Under the pieces are notes generated by a model. That model did not search any database. It was not told where the DNA came from and saw nothing but the letters and a program-made list of their open reading frames with translations. This document shows, one piece after another, positions 35,787-44,280 of a DNA stretch of 64,000 nucleotides. Each line of letters opens with the position of its first letter. Position 1 is the first letter of the stretch. A program made the translations under genes and the position numbers. The stretch is from Albimonas marina (GTDB lineage Bacteria; Pseudomonadota; Alphaproteobacteria; Rhodobacterales; Rhodobacteraceae): NCBI RefSeq assembly GCF_029223255.1, contig NZ_JARHUC010000005.1, forward strand, positions 62,001-126,000. Reading direction: 5' to 3'.

Positions 35787-37589
35787 TCAGAAGATGAAGT
35801 CGTCCACGGTCATCAGGGCGGTGTTCCAGTTCTCGACGGTGATCGAGCCGTCGCCGCCGAGGTCGTCGAGGTCGATGATCACCGCGCCGCCGGCGCGGTT
35901 CTCGGAGGCCGCGACCACGTCCGCCAGCTTGGTCCCGCCGGTCAGGCCCAGCTTGCGCAGGTTCAGCACGTCGACGCCGTCCTGCCAGTCGAGGATCGTG
36001 TCGGCGCCGGAATGCTTGCCGACGCGGAACTCGTCGCCCTGCGAGCCGCCGGTCATCTCGTCGTCGCTCGCGCCGCCGACGATGACGTCCTCGCCGGCGC
36101 CGCCCTTGATCTCGTCGTCGCCGCCGCGGCCCTTGATCGTGTCGAAGCCGCCGCCGCCCTCGACCCGGTCGTCCTCGGACGAGCCGAGGATCCGGTCGTT
36201 GTCGTCCTGGCCGCGGATGAAGCCCAGCACCTCGGCCCCGGCGGAGGCGCGGAAGGTGTCGTTGCCGGCGCCCAGCTCGACGTCGCCGCCGACCATGCCG
36301 CCGCGCAGCAGCACCTTGTCGGCCGAGCCGCCGGTGGTCACGTCGCCGAAGATGTCGCCGGTCGACACGACCAGGTCGCCGTCGGCGGTGGTCGAGACCT
36401 TGCCGCCGATGACGCCGTGGTTGCGCAGCACGTTGGCGCCGTCGAACAGGTTCACGTAGTCGTCCACGATGCCGAAGTTGCGCACCGTGTCGGCGCCGTA
36501 GGACAGCGCGATCCCGGCGAGGGAGCCGCGGTTGACCAGCGCCTCGTCGCCCGATCCGCCGAAGGCGTAGCCGAGGATCTCGCCGGAGTTGACCAGGGTG
36601 TTGGCGCCGTCGCCCATGTAGATCGTGCCGGCGACCCGCCCCGAGTTGCCGACCGTGTCGGCCGAGGCGCCGGTGCGCAGGTCGCCGCCGATCTCGCCGC
36701 TGTTGTCGACGCTGGCGACGCCCTCGCCGAGGTCGATCGCGCCGGTGATGCGCCCGTCGTTGTCGAGCGTGTCGTCGCCGTCCTGGCCGTCGAGCAGGCC
36801 GATCAGGTCGCCCGTGTTCTCGTAGCGCCCGCCGGAGGCGCCGCCGTAGAGGTCGCCCTCGATCGTGCCGGAGTTGCGCAGCGCCCCCTGGCCCGCCCCG
36901 AAGTGGACGCTGCCCACGATCTCGCCGGAATTGGCGAGATCGGCGCCGTCCGCGGCGTAGATCGCCGAGCCGAAGGAGGTGATCTCGCCGGTGTTGGCGA
37001 CGGTCAGGAAGCCGCCGTCCATGAACACCGCCGCGCCCGACCGGGCGGCGACGACGCCGTTGTTGACCAGCGCGCCGTCGCCGGTCATCGCGTCGAAGCG
37101 CAGGCCCTCGGCGCCCTGGATGACGCCGACGTTCGACACCCGGGCGCTGGACCCCTCGGTGATGCGGACCGCGTAGCCCTCTGCCCCGACGATCGAGCCG
37201 CCGTTGTCCAGCTCCGCGTCGGCGCGGGCGATGTAGACGCCGTTGCCCGCGGTCAGCTCGCCCAGGTTGACCGCCGAGGCGCTCCCGCCGCCGGCGTCCA
37301 GGCGCACCGCGTAGTAGGTATCTCCGCCCAGGCCGCGGACCGTGCCGACCTCGCCGACCTGGACCTTGAGGGTGGCGCCGAAGTCGCCGGCGCGCAGGTC
37401 GAGCGCGTGGCCGATGGTGGCCATCATCGCGCCGTCGACGCCCGCGTCGACCGTGCCCAGGATGCCCGCGCCATAAACCGCGGGCCCCGTGGTCACGATG
37501 TGGGAGACGTCCTGGCGGAGGTAATAGTTGTCGCCGCCGGCGAGGGTGACCAGCGCGGTCGAGTCGGCGGTCAGGATGAAATCGGACAT
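35787..37589 (-). CDS. RTX/beta-solenoid secreted protein, paralogue 3 of 5
   Basis: 600 residues, no cysteine. I chose the ATG at 37589 (MSDFILTADS), which aligns with its neighbours; the frame is open far upstream into the next gene only by chance of base composition. The cap is NYYLRQDVSHIV to about 90. Twelve or so 19-residue units run from about 216 to 446, for example DTVGNSGRVAGTIYMGDGA and NTLVNSGEILGYAFGGSGD. RTX repeats (GGGFDTIKGRGGDDEIKGG) and the shared C-terminal domain ending ALMTVDDFIF follow. It is closest to paralogue 4 in both cap and RTX region. Confidence 0.88.
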   Translation of the reverse strand: MSDFILTADSTALVTLAGGDNYYLRQDVSHIVTTGPAVYGAGILGTVDAGVDGAMMATIGHALDLRAGDFGATLKVQVGEVGTVRGLGGDTYYAVRLDAGGGSASAVNLGELTAGNGVYIARADAELDNGGSIVGAEGYAVRITEGSSARVSNVGVIQGAEGLRFDAMTGDGALVNNGVVAARSGAAVFMDGGFLTVANTGEITSFGSAIYAADGADLANSGEIVGSVHFGAGQGALRNSGTIEGDLYGGASGGRYENTGDLIGLLDGQDGDDTLDNDGRITGAIDLGEGVASVDNSGEIGGDLRTGASADTVGNSGRVAGTIYMGDGANTLVNSGEILGYAFGGSGDEALVNRGSLAGIALSYGADTVRNFGIVDDYVNLFDGANVLRNHGVIGGKVSTTADGDLVVSTGDIFGDVTTGGSADKVLLRGGMVGGDVELGAGNDTFRASAGAEVLGFIRGQDDNDRILGSSEDDRVEGGGGFDTIKGRGGDDEIKGGAGEDVIVGGASDDEMTGGSQGDEFRVGKHSGADTILDWQDGVDVLNLRKLGLTGGTKLADVVAASENRAGGAVIIDLDDLGGDGSITVENWNTALMTVDDFIF

Positions 37590-37732
37590 GATCGGTTCCG
37601 AAAGGGTCGATGGGGACGAGCGCCCCCGGAAAAGGGAAGCTCCGGCGTCGGGGGCCCGGGGAAACGCTCCGGGAAGAGGCGGGCCGGCCGCGGGGCCTGC
37701 GATGAACTCGCCGGCGCGCCGCGGCCGCGCGC

Positions 37733-39511
37733 TCAGAAGATGAAATCGTCCACGGACATCAGGGCGGTGTTCCAGTTCTCGACGGTGATCGAGCCGTCGC
37801 CGCCGATGTCGTCGAGGTCGATGATCACCGCGCCGCCGATCCGGTTCTCGGAGGCGGCGATCACGTCGCCCAGCTTGGTTCCGCCGGTCAGGCCCAGCTT
37901 GCGCAGGTTGAGGACGTCGACGCCGTCCTCCCAATCGAGGATCGTGTCGGCGCCGGAATGCTTGCCGATGCGGAACTCGTCGGCGTTGATGCCGCCGGTC
38001 AGCTCGTCGTCGCCCGCGCCGCCCTTGATCTCGTCGTCGCCGCCGCGGCCCTTGAGCGTGTCGAAGCCGCCGCCGCCCTCGATCCGGTCGATCTCGGAGG
38101 AGCCGAGGATCCGGTCGTTGTCGTCCTGTCCGCGGATGACGCCCAGCACCTCGGCCCCGCCGGTGGCGCGGAAGGTGTCGTTGCCCTGCCCCAGGTTGAC
38201 GTCGCCGGTCGCCACGCCGCCGCGCAGGAACATCTTGTCGGCGGTGGCGCCGAGGTTCACGTCGTCGCCGATCGTCCCGGTCGAGACGACCAGGTCCGCG
38301 CCGGAGCCGCCGCCGACCGGGCCGCCGATCAGGCCGTGGTTGCGCAGCACGTTCTCGCCCGACGAGAACAGCACGAAGTCGTCGACGACGCCGTTGTTGC
38401 GCACCAGGTCGTCGCCGCCGATCAGGCTGAGCGACTGGACGGAGCCGCGGTTGATCACCTTGTCCGCGTCGTTGCCCCCGGCGACGCCCTCGACCACCAC
38501 GCCGGCGTTGACGAGCGTGTCGGCGCCGTTGCTCAGCAGCACCCGGCCCATCACCACGCCGGAGTTGAGCACCGTGTCGCCCGAGGTGCCCAGCCGCAGG
38601 TCGCCGCCGATCTCGCCGCTGTTCTCGACGTCCGCGGTCCCCGCGCCGAGGTTGACCTGGCCGGTGACCACGCCCGAGTTCTCGAACCGGTCGAGGCCGG
38701 CGCCGGAGGCGATGTCGCCCAGGATCTCGCCGGTGTTGACGATGGACGTCGTGCCGGACCCGATCTGCACGTAGCCGTTGATCACGCCGCTGTTCATCAG
38801 GGTCGCGTCGCCGGTTCCGAAGTCGATCACGCCGGTGATCTCGCCGGTGTTCAGCACGCTGCCGCCGACGGAGGCGTAGTAGGCGAAGCCGTCGCGCGCG
38901 ACGATCTCGCCGGCGTTCTCCAGCACGACGGAGGCGCCCGCGCCGTAGACCGCGTTGCCGGCGCCCGCGATCATCTGGCCGGTGTTGTTCACCGCGCCGG
39001 TCCCCGACAGCCCGTCGAAGCGCACCGCGCTTTCGCCCTGGATCACGCCGCTGTTGTTGACGACCGAGCCGGCGCTGGTCGAGACCCACACGCCGTAGCC
39101 GTCCTGGGCGGTGATGCGGCCGCCGTTGTCCACCGTGTAGCGGCCGTCGATCAGGATCACGCCGGCGTCCGCCGTCAGCTCGCCCATGTTCGCGACCTGC
39201 GAACTTCCGCCCCCGGAATCGAGCCGGATGGCCCCGAAGTTGGTGGTGCTGAGGCCGCGGATCGTCCCCGCCTCGCCGATCTGCACGTTGAGGAAGATGG
39301 CCGTGCCGTTGGAGCTGAGCGAGACGCCGTGATTGGCCACGGCGACGATCGCGCCGTCGACGCCCACGGAAACGCCCGTCGAGAGGCCTCCGCCCAGCAC
39401 GGCCGCGCCGACCTCGACGATGTGGGAGACGTCGTGGCGCAGGTAATAGGTTTCGCCGTTGGCGAGAGGGGTGGAGGTGGTCGTGTCCGCGGTCAGGATG
39501 TGGTTGGGCAT
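37733..39511 (-). CDS. RTX/beta-solenoid secreted protein, paralogue 4 of 5
   Basis: 592 residues, no cysteine. Start ATG at 39511 (MPNHILTADTTTS) with GGAG upstream. The cap TYYLRHDVSHIV parallels paralogue 3. About twelve 19-residue units lie at about 210-440, such as TSIVNTGEILGDIASGAGL, ADVENSGEIGGDLRLGTSG and DTVLNSGVVMGRVLLSNGA. It has a shorter RTX block than paralogue 5, then the common FRIGKHSGADTILDWEDGV to SVDDFIF domain. In its last 250 bases the DNA is almost the same as in paralogue 5, pointing to recent duplication or gene conversion. Confidence 0.88.
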   Translation of the reverse strand: MPNHILTADTTTSTPLANGETYYLRHDVSHIVEVGAAVLGGGLSTGVSVGVDGAIVAVANHGVSLSSNGTAIFLNVQIGEAGTIRGLSTTNFGAIRLDSGGGSSQVANMGELTADAGVILIDGRYTVDNGGRITAQDGYGVWVSTSAGSVVNNSGVIQGESAVRFDGLSGTGAVNNTGQMIAGAGNAVYGAGASVVLENAGEIVARDGFAYYASVGGSVLNTGEITGVIDFGTGDATLMNSGVINGYVQIGSGTTSIVNTGEILGDIASGAGLDRFENSGVVTGQVNLGAGTADVENSGEIGGDLRLGTSGDTVLNSGVVMGRVLLSNGADTLVNAGVVVEGVAGGNDADKVINRGSVQSLSLIGGDDLVRNNGVVDDFVLFSSGENVLRNHGLIGGPVGGGSGADLVVSTGTIGDDVNLGATADKMFLRGGVATGDVNLGQGNDTFRATGGAEVLGVIRGQDDNDRILGSSEIDRIEGGGGFDTLKGRGGDDEIKGGAGDDELTGGINADEFRIGKHSGADTILDWEDGVDVLNLRKLGLTGGTKLGDVIAASENRIGGAVIIDLDDIGGDGSITVENWNTALMSVDDFIF

Positions 39512-39703
39512 GGGTACGCTCCGCCGAAAATCGAAGGGGACGACCGCCCCCGGCGGCGGGGACGATCCTTGGTCAGGGTCCCGCGTGGGCGGGGATCGGA
39601 ACGCCGGACGCGACCGGCGCGTCCCGGGGCCCGCAGCGGAACGGCGGGGCCGGGGAAGGGAAGCGGCCGGGCCGGAGGGCCGGGCCGCGGGACTACGTCG
39701 GAC

Positions 39704-39724
39704 GCGGGCCCGGGGCGGGCCCGC
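39704..39724 (-). terminator. Hairpin directly after RTX gene 5
   Basis: GCGGGCCCG (39704-39712) and CGGGCCCGC (39716-39724) form a perfect 9-bp stem with a GGG loop, starting 4 bases after the stop codon on the minus strand. It has no T tract. Confidence 0.5.
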
Positions 39725-39728
39725 GCGC

Positions 39729-41699
39729 TCAGAAGATGAAATCGTCCACGCTCATCAGGGCGGTGTTCCAGCCGACCACGGTGATCGAGCCGTCGCCGCC
39801 GATGTCGTCGAGGTCGATGATCACCGTGCCCCCGATCCGGTTCTCGGAGGCGGCGATCACGTCGCCCAGCTTGGTTCCGCCGGTCAGGCCCAGCTTGCGC
39901 AGGTTGAGGACGTCGACGCCGTCCTCCCAGTCGAGGATCGTGTCGGCGCCGGAATGCTTGCCGATGCGGAACTCGTCGGCGTTGGAGCCGCCGGTCAGCT
40001 CGTCGTCGCCCGCGCCGCCCCCGATCGTGTCGTCGCCCGCGCCGCCCTTGATCACGTCGTCGCCGGCGCGGCCCTTCAGGCGGTCGAAGCCGCCGCCGCC
40101 CTCGAAGGTCTCCTCGCCCGAGGCGCCGATCAGCACGTCGTTGTCGTCGCCGCCGCGGATCCGGCCCAGGACCTCGCCGCCGGCCGTGGCGCGATACGTG
40201 TCGTTGCCGGCGCCCATCTGGACGTCGCCCTCGATCAGGCCGCGGTTGATCACCTCGTCTGCCGTGTCGCCGGCGTCGACCGAGCCGCCGACGACGCCCG
40301 TGTTCACCAGCCGGTCGGCATCGGCGCCGAGCTCGACCGCGCCGCCGATCTCGCCGCGGTTGCGCACCAGGTCGAGGCCGGCGTCCATCTGCGCCGCGCC
40401 GTCGAGCGCGCCGGTCACCACCAGCACGTCGTTCTGCACGCCGGTCTCGACGTCGCCGGCCACCGCGCCGTGGACGCGCACCTGGTCCTTGCCGCCGCCG
40501 GTGGTCACGTCGCCGCCGGTCTCGCCGCGCACGACGACCCGGGCGCCGCCGTGGCCCGCGTCGACGTCGCCCTCGACCCGGCCGCCGACGCGGATCACGT
40601 CGCCGCCGCCGAAGCTGTAGAGGGGGCCCTGCACCCAGCCGCGGATGACGGCGAGGTCGGACTGGGCGCCCATCGCGATCCCGCCGACGACCGTGCCCTC
40701 GACGTAAAGCTCGTCCGCGCCGCCGCCGGTCGCGATCGCCCCGCCCACGAGGCCGCCGAGATGCACGATGTCGACGCCCGAGCCCAGGGACAGGAGGCCG
40801 GTGATGTCGCCCTCCGAGACGATCCGGGAGCCGAGCGCCCCGGTCAGCTCGACCGCGCCCTGGATCTCGCCGCTGTTGATCAGCGTCAGCCGCCCGTCGG
40901 AGGCCACGTCGCCGACGATCAGGCCGGAGGTCAGAAGCTGGTCCGCCGTGCCGCCGCCCATGTCGAGCGCGCCGTGGATCTCGCCGGAATTGTCCACGCG
41001 GTCGGCGTCGCCGCCCAGGAGGAGGTTCCCGCCGAGCAGCCCCGTGTTCTCGACGTCGACCTGCGCGCCGGCGGCGTTGATCGAGCGATAGTTGCCCACG
41101 ATCTCGCCGGCGTTGCGCAACTCGAGCGTGCCGCTGCTGACGATGATCCCGCTGCCGCCGGTGGCATGGGCGAGGATCTGGCTGGTGTTGGTCACGATCA
41201 GCGCGTCGGAGTCGATGGCGTAGAGCCCCGTCGACCCCGAGATCACGCCCGAGTTGGTGACGACGGGCGCGACGGGCTGGTAGAGATAGACGCCGGTGCT
41301 GCCGATCGAGGCGATGCGCCCGTCGTTGATCAGATGGAAATACGAGGCCCGCGAGGAATAGACGCCGATCTGGCCGGTGATCTCGCCGCCGTTGTTGACC
41401 AGGGTGCTGTCGGAGGCCGAGTAGATGCCGCCGCTGCCCGAATAGCTCAGCAAGCCGCGGACGTTGCCGGTGTCGCCGACCGCGATGCGCGAGCCGTAGG
41501 CGTCGGCGCCGAGGTCGATGGCGTAGCCGCTGAACGAGATCACCGAGCCGTCGATCCCGATGTCGCGGCCCCCGAAGGACGTGTCGGCGGCCACCGCGTC
41601 GCCGCTGACGCTCAGGCGCACGCCGTCGGGCACGTAGAGGTTGTCGGACGCGGTCAGGACGCGCTGGGTCGAGCTGGTGGACTGCACGATGTCGGTCAT
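39729..41699 (-). CDS. RTX/beta-solenoid secreted protein, paralogue 5 of 5 (longest)
   Basis: 656 residues, no cysteine. Start ATG at 41699 (MTDIVQSTSS) with GAAGAGG upstream. The cap NLYVPDGVRLS to about 80 is followed by turns of about 22 residues to 210, then about fifteen 19-residue units to about 505, including DVIRVGGRVEGDVDAGHGG and DRLVNTGVVGGSVDAGDTA. RTX nonapeptides lie at about 512-569 (GGFDRLKGRAGDDVIKGG). The shared 87-residue C-terminal domain ends in SVDDFIF. It is the first gene of the array, next to a 580-base promoter-sized gap, and may be the one with the strongest promoter. Confidence 0.88.
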   Translation of the reverse strand: MTDIVQSTSSTQRVLTASDNLYVPDGVRLSVSGDAVAADTSFGGRDIGIDGSVISFSGYAIDLGADAYGSRIAVGDTGNVRGLLSYSGSGGIYSASDSTLVNNGGEITGQIGVYSSRASYFHLINDGRIASIGSTGVYLYQPVAPVVTNSGVISGSTGLYAIDSDALIVTNTSQILAHATGGSGIIVSSGTLELRNAGEIVGNYRSINAAGAQVDVENTGLLGGNLLLGGDADRVDNSGEIHGALDMGGGTADQLLTSGLIVGDVASDGRLTLINSGEIQGAVELTGALGSRIVSEGDITGLLSLGSGVDIVHLGGLVGGAIATGGGADELYVEGTVVGGIAMGAQSDLAVIRGWVQGPLYSFGGGDVIRVGGRVEGDVDAGHGGARVVVRGETGGDVTTGGGKDQVRVHGAVAGDVETGVQNDVLVVTGALDGAAQMDAGLDLVRNRGEIGGAVELGADADRLVNTGVVGGSVDAGDTADEVINRGLIEGDVQMGAGNDTYRATAGGEVLGRIRGGDDNDVLIGASGEETFEGGGGFDRLKGRAGDDVIKGGAGDDTIGGGAGDDELTGGSNADEFRIGKHSGADTILDWEDGVDVLNLRKLGLTGGTKLGDVIAASENRIGGTVIIDLDDIGGDGSITVVGWNTALMSVDDFIF

Positions 41700-42279
41700 G
41701 GCGCCTCTTCGTCGCTCGGGACGGATCCGCGCCGGTCGGACGCGCGCACGGACGCGGACGCGGGCGAAGCCTGCGTCGGCGACGGCGCGGCCGATGACGG
41801 TCGGGTCCCTCCCACTTCCCCAGGTCGTCGCGACGGGCGTCGCGGCGACGTCGGCTCCCCCCCCGGGATGGACGGGCCCTGAAACGGAGCCCGCCCCGGC
41901 CGCCCCGCCGTGGGACGACCATACGTAAAGATCACATCAAATCCGCCCGAATGCGGCGATATCGTGACAGCGGACCTTGCGGCAGGCCCCAGGCGGCCCC
42001 TGACAGGCGCCCCGGTCCGCGGGCGGCGACGCGGCGGGGCGACGGTCGGGACAGGAACGCGGCCTCCCGCACGGCGCCGCGAAGAGGCCCTGGAGCCCGA
42101 GGCTGTCGGCGGCGTCCTTGATCCCCCCGCCGGGCGCCGGCCCCGCCGCCGGCCCCGCCCCGCGAAGACGCAGCGGCCGGAAGGGCGGACGGCGGGGAAA
42201 TTGAGGGTGGACCAATGAAAAGCCCGCTCTCATAGTCGAGGCTTGTGCGCCGCACCACGCCCGACGCCGAGGGGAGATC
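41700..42279. promoter_or_regulatory. Divergent region between the RTX array and the TRAP operon
   Basis: 580 bases with no credible gene. An AT-richer stretch at about 41925-41975 (CATACGTAAAGATCACATCAAA) is the most likely RTX promoter region. A second at about 42195-42240 (GACCAATGAAAAGCCCGCTC then TCATAG) lies close before dctQ. The middle is GC-rich with weak hairpins around 42125-42165. No consensus promoter can be fixed. Confidence 0.4.
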
Positions 42280-42834
42280 ATGCCCGAGTTCGCCCGCGCC
42301 TACGTGCGCTGGATCGACAGGATCAACCGTGCGGTGGGGCGCGCGGCCATGTGGGGCATCTTCGCGATGATCGGCGTGCTGTTCTGGTCGGCGATCTCGA
42401 AGGCGGCCTTCACCCCCTCGGTCTGGACGCTCGAGGCGGCGCAGTTCCTGATGGTGGCCTACTACCTGCTGGGCGGCCCCTATTCGATGCAGACGGGCGA
42501 CCACGTTCGCATGGACCTCGCCTACGGGCGCTGGTCGCCGAGGACGCGGGCGATGGTGGACTCGGTCACCGTGCTGTTCCTGATCTTCTACCTCGGCTTC
42601 CTGCTGGCCGGCGGGATCAGCTCGACCGCCTATTCCATCGAGTTCGGGGAGCGGGCGCGGTCCCTGTGGCGGCCGTACATGTGGCCGATCAAGGTGGTGA
42701 TGTGCCTGGCGATCCTGCTGATGCTGCTGCAGGCGATCGCCCAGTTCATCCGCAACATCGCCGAGGCGCGGGGCGAGCCGCTGCCCTCGGGCCTGCATCC
42801 GACCCGCGACCACCTGGGCGAGGCCCCCGAATGA
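42280..42834 (+). CDS. TRAP transporter small permease subunit (DctQ family)
   Basis: 184 residues with four membrane segments at about 24-44, 58-75, 93-113 and 131-153. The motif YYLLGGPYSMQTGDHVRMDLAYGR is characteristic of DctQ proteins. The ATG at 42280 has GGGGAG upstream. It is the first gene of the operon; the large permease follows after 49 bases. Confidence 0.92.
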   Translation: MPEFARAYVRWIDRINRAVGRAAMWGIFAMIGVLFWSAISKAAFTPSVWTLEAAQFLMVAYYLLGGPYSMQTGDHVRMDLAYGRWSPRTRAMVDSVTVLFLIFYLGFLLAGGISSTAYSIEFGERARSLWRPYMWPIKVVMCLAILLMLLQAIAQFIRNIAEARGEPLPSGLHPTRDHLGEAPE

Positions 42835-42883
42835 CCCTCGACGAAAGAGCCTTCCGCGCCGGCCCGGACAGGGGCGCCTGCGC

Positions 42884-44209
42884 ATGAGCTACGAGGCCAT
42901 CGCCCTGCTGATGTTCGCCTCGATGATGGTCATGCTGATGACCGGTCAGCGGGTGTTCGGCGCCATCGGCGCGGTCGCCGTGGCCTCGGCGGTGCTGCTG
43001 TGGGGGGGCGGGGGGTTCGAGCTGGCCTTCTCCTCGGCCATGAAGCTGATGAAGTGGTATCCGCTGCTGACGCTGCCGCTGTTCATCTACATGGGCTACA
43101 TGATGTCCGAGAGCGGCATCGCCGACGACCTCTACGAGATGTTCCACGTCTGGTCGGGGGGGCTTCGCGGCGGCCTCGCGGTCGGGACCATCGGGCTGAT
43201 GGTGGCGATCTCGGCGATGAACGGGCTGTCGGTGGCGGGCATGGCCATCGGGGCGACCATCGCCCTGCCCGAGCTGCTCAGGCGCGGCTACGACAAGATC
43301 ATGGTGACCGGCGTGATCCAGGCGGGATCCTCGCTGGGGATCCTGGTGCCGCCCTCGGTGGTGCTGGTGCTCTACGGCATGATCGCGCGCGCGCCGGTGG
43401 GCCAGCTGTGGCTCGCGGGCGCGATCCCGGGGCTGATGATGGCCACGATGTTCATCATCTACATCGTGGTGCGCTGCCGGCTGCAGCCCGAGCTCGGGCC
43501 GGTGCTGCCGGCGGCGGAGCGGGCGAAGATCACCTGGGGGGACAAGCTGCGCTCGCTCCGCGCCGGGATCTGGCCGCTGCTGATCTTCTTCTCGATGACC
43601 GGCCTGTTCGTGATGGGCTACACCAGCCTGGTCGAGTCCTCGGCCGTGGGCGCGGTCGCCTCGACGCTGGCGGCGCTGCTGAAGGGGCGGCTGACCTTCA
43701 ACGTGCTGGAGGCCACCGCGCGCAAGACGCTGGGCATCTCGTGCATGTTCATGTGGATCATCCTCGCCGCCCTGTGCTTCGGCGCGGTCTTCGACGGGCT
43801 GGGCGCGGTCCGCGCGCTTGAGAGCCTCTTCACCGAGAAGCTGGGGCTGGGTCCGTGGGAGATCCTGATCCTGATGCAGCTGACCTACCTGCTGATGGGC
43901 ACCTTCCTGGACGACACCGCGATGCTGGTGATCGTGGCGCCCCTGTTCGTGCCGCTGGTCAAGGCGCTGGGCTTCGACCTGGTGTGGTATGGGGTGCTCT
44001 ACACCATCACCTGCCAGGTCGCCTACATGACCCCGCCCTTCGGCTACAACCTGTTCCTGATGCGCGCCATGGCGCCGCCGGGGATCACGATCCACGACAT
44101 CTACCGCTCGATCATCCCCTTCGTGGGGGTGATGGTGCTGGCCCTGATCCTGGTGATGGTCTTCCCCCAGATCGCGCTGTGGCTGCCGGGGCTCGTCTAC
44201 GGAAACTGA
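42884..44209 (+). CDS. TRAP transporter large permease subunit (DctM family)
   Basis: 441 residues with about twelve membrane segments. Family features include LTLPLFIYMGYMMSESGIADDLYEM, GLRGGLAVGTIGLMVAISAMNGLSVAGMAIG, GSSLGILVPPSVVLVLYGMIA and YMTPPFGYNLFLMR. It forms the transport channel with DctQ and receives solute from the DctP protein encoded next. Confidence 0.95.
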   Translation: MSYEAIALLMFASMMVMLMTGQRVFGAIGAVAVASAVLLWGGGGFELAFSSAMKLMKWYPLLTLPLFIYMGYMMSESGIADDLYEMFHVWSGGLRGGLAVGTIGLMVAISAMNGLSVAGMAIGATIALPELLRRGYDKIMVTGVIQAGSSLGILVPPSVVLVLYGMIARAPVGQLWLAGAIPGLMMATMFIIYIVVRCRLQPELGPVLPAAERAKITWGDKLRSLRAGIWPLLIFFSMTGLFVMGYTSLVESSAVGAVASTLAALLKGRLTFNVLEATARKTLGISCMFMWIILAALCFGAVFDGLGAVRALESLFTEKLGLGPWEILILMQLTYLLMGTFLDDTAMLVIVAPLFVPLVKALGFDLVWYGVLYTITCQVAYMTPPFGYNLFLMRAMAPPGITIHDIYRSIIPFVGVMVLALILVMVFPQIALWLPGLVYGN

Positions 44210-44280
44210 CCGGAGGGAATTGAGGTCGAAGCAGACACGCCCGGCCAACGGGCGGTTGAACCAGCAGAGAGGTGAGACCA

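Noticed and set aside
32550-38774. Very long open frames on the plus strand opposite the RTX genes (for example 32550-34055, 33850-36459, 36012-38774)
   Set aside because: They mirror the repetitive GC-rich RTX codons. Translations are Val/Ala/Gly/His/Asp-rich strings without any domain, and there are no ribosome sites. The RTX strand has clear domains and motif-defined ends.
35787-39089. A single 1100-residue RTX protein
   Set aside because: The first 500 codons are an out-of-frame reading of the neighbouring gene. The ATG at 37589 has a ribosome site and aligns with the start of the neighbouring paralogues.
32325-41699. Haemolysin-type RTX toxin operon
   Set aside because: There is no acyltransferase, no hydrophobic pore domain, and only a short RTX block; the proteins are dominated by solenoid repeats.
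41910-42281. Small genes on either strand in the RTX/TRAP intergenic region
   Set aside because: Both candidate products are low-complexity Arg/Pro/Gly strings without ribosome sites.
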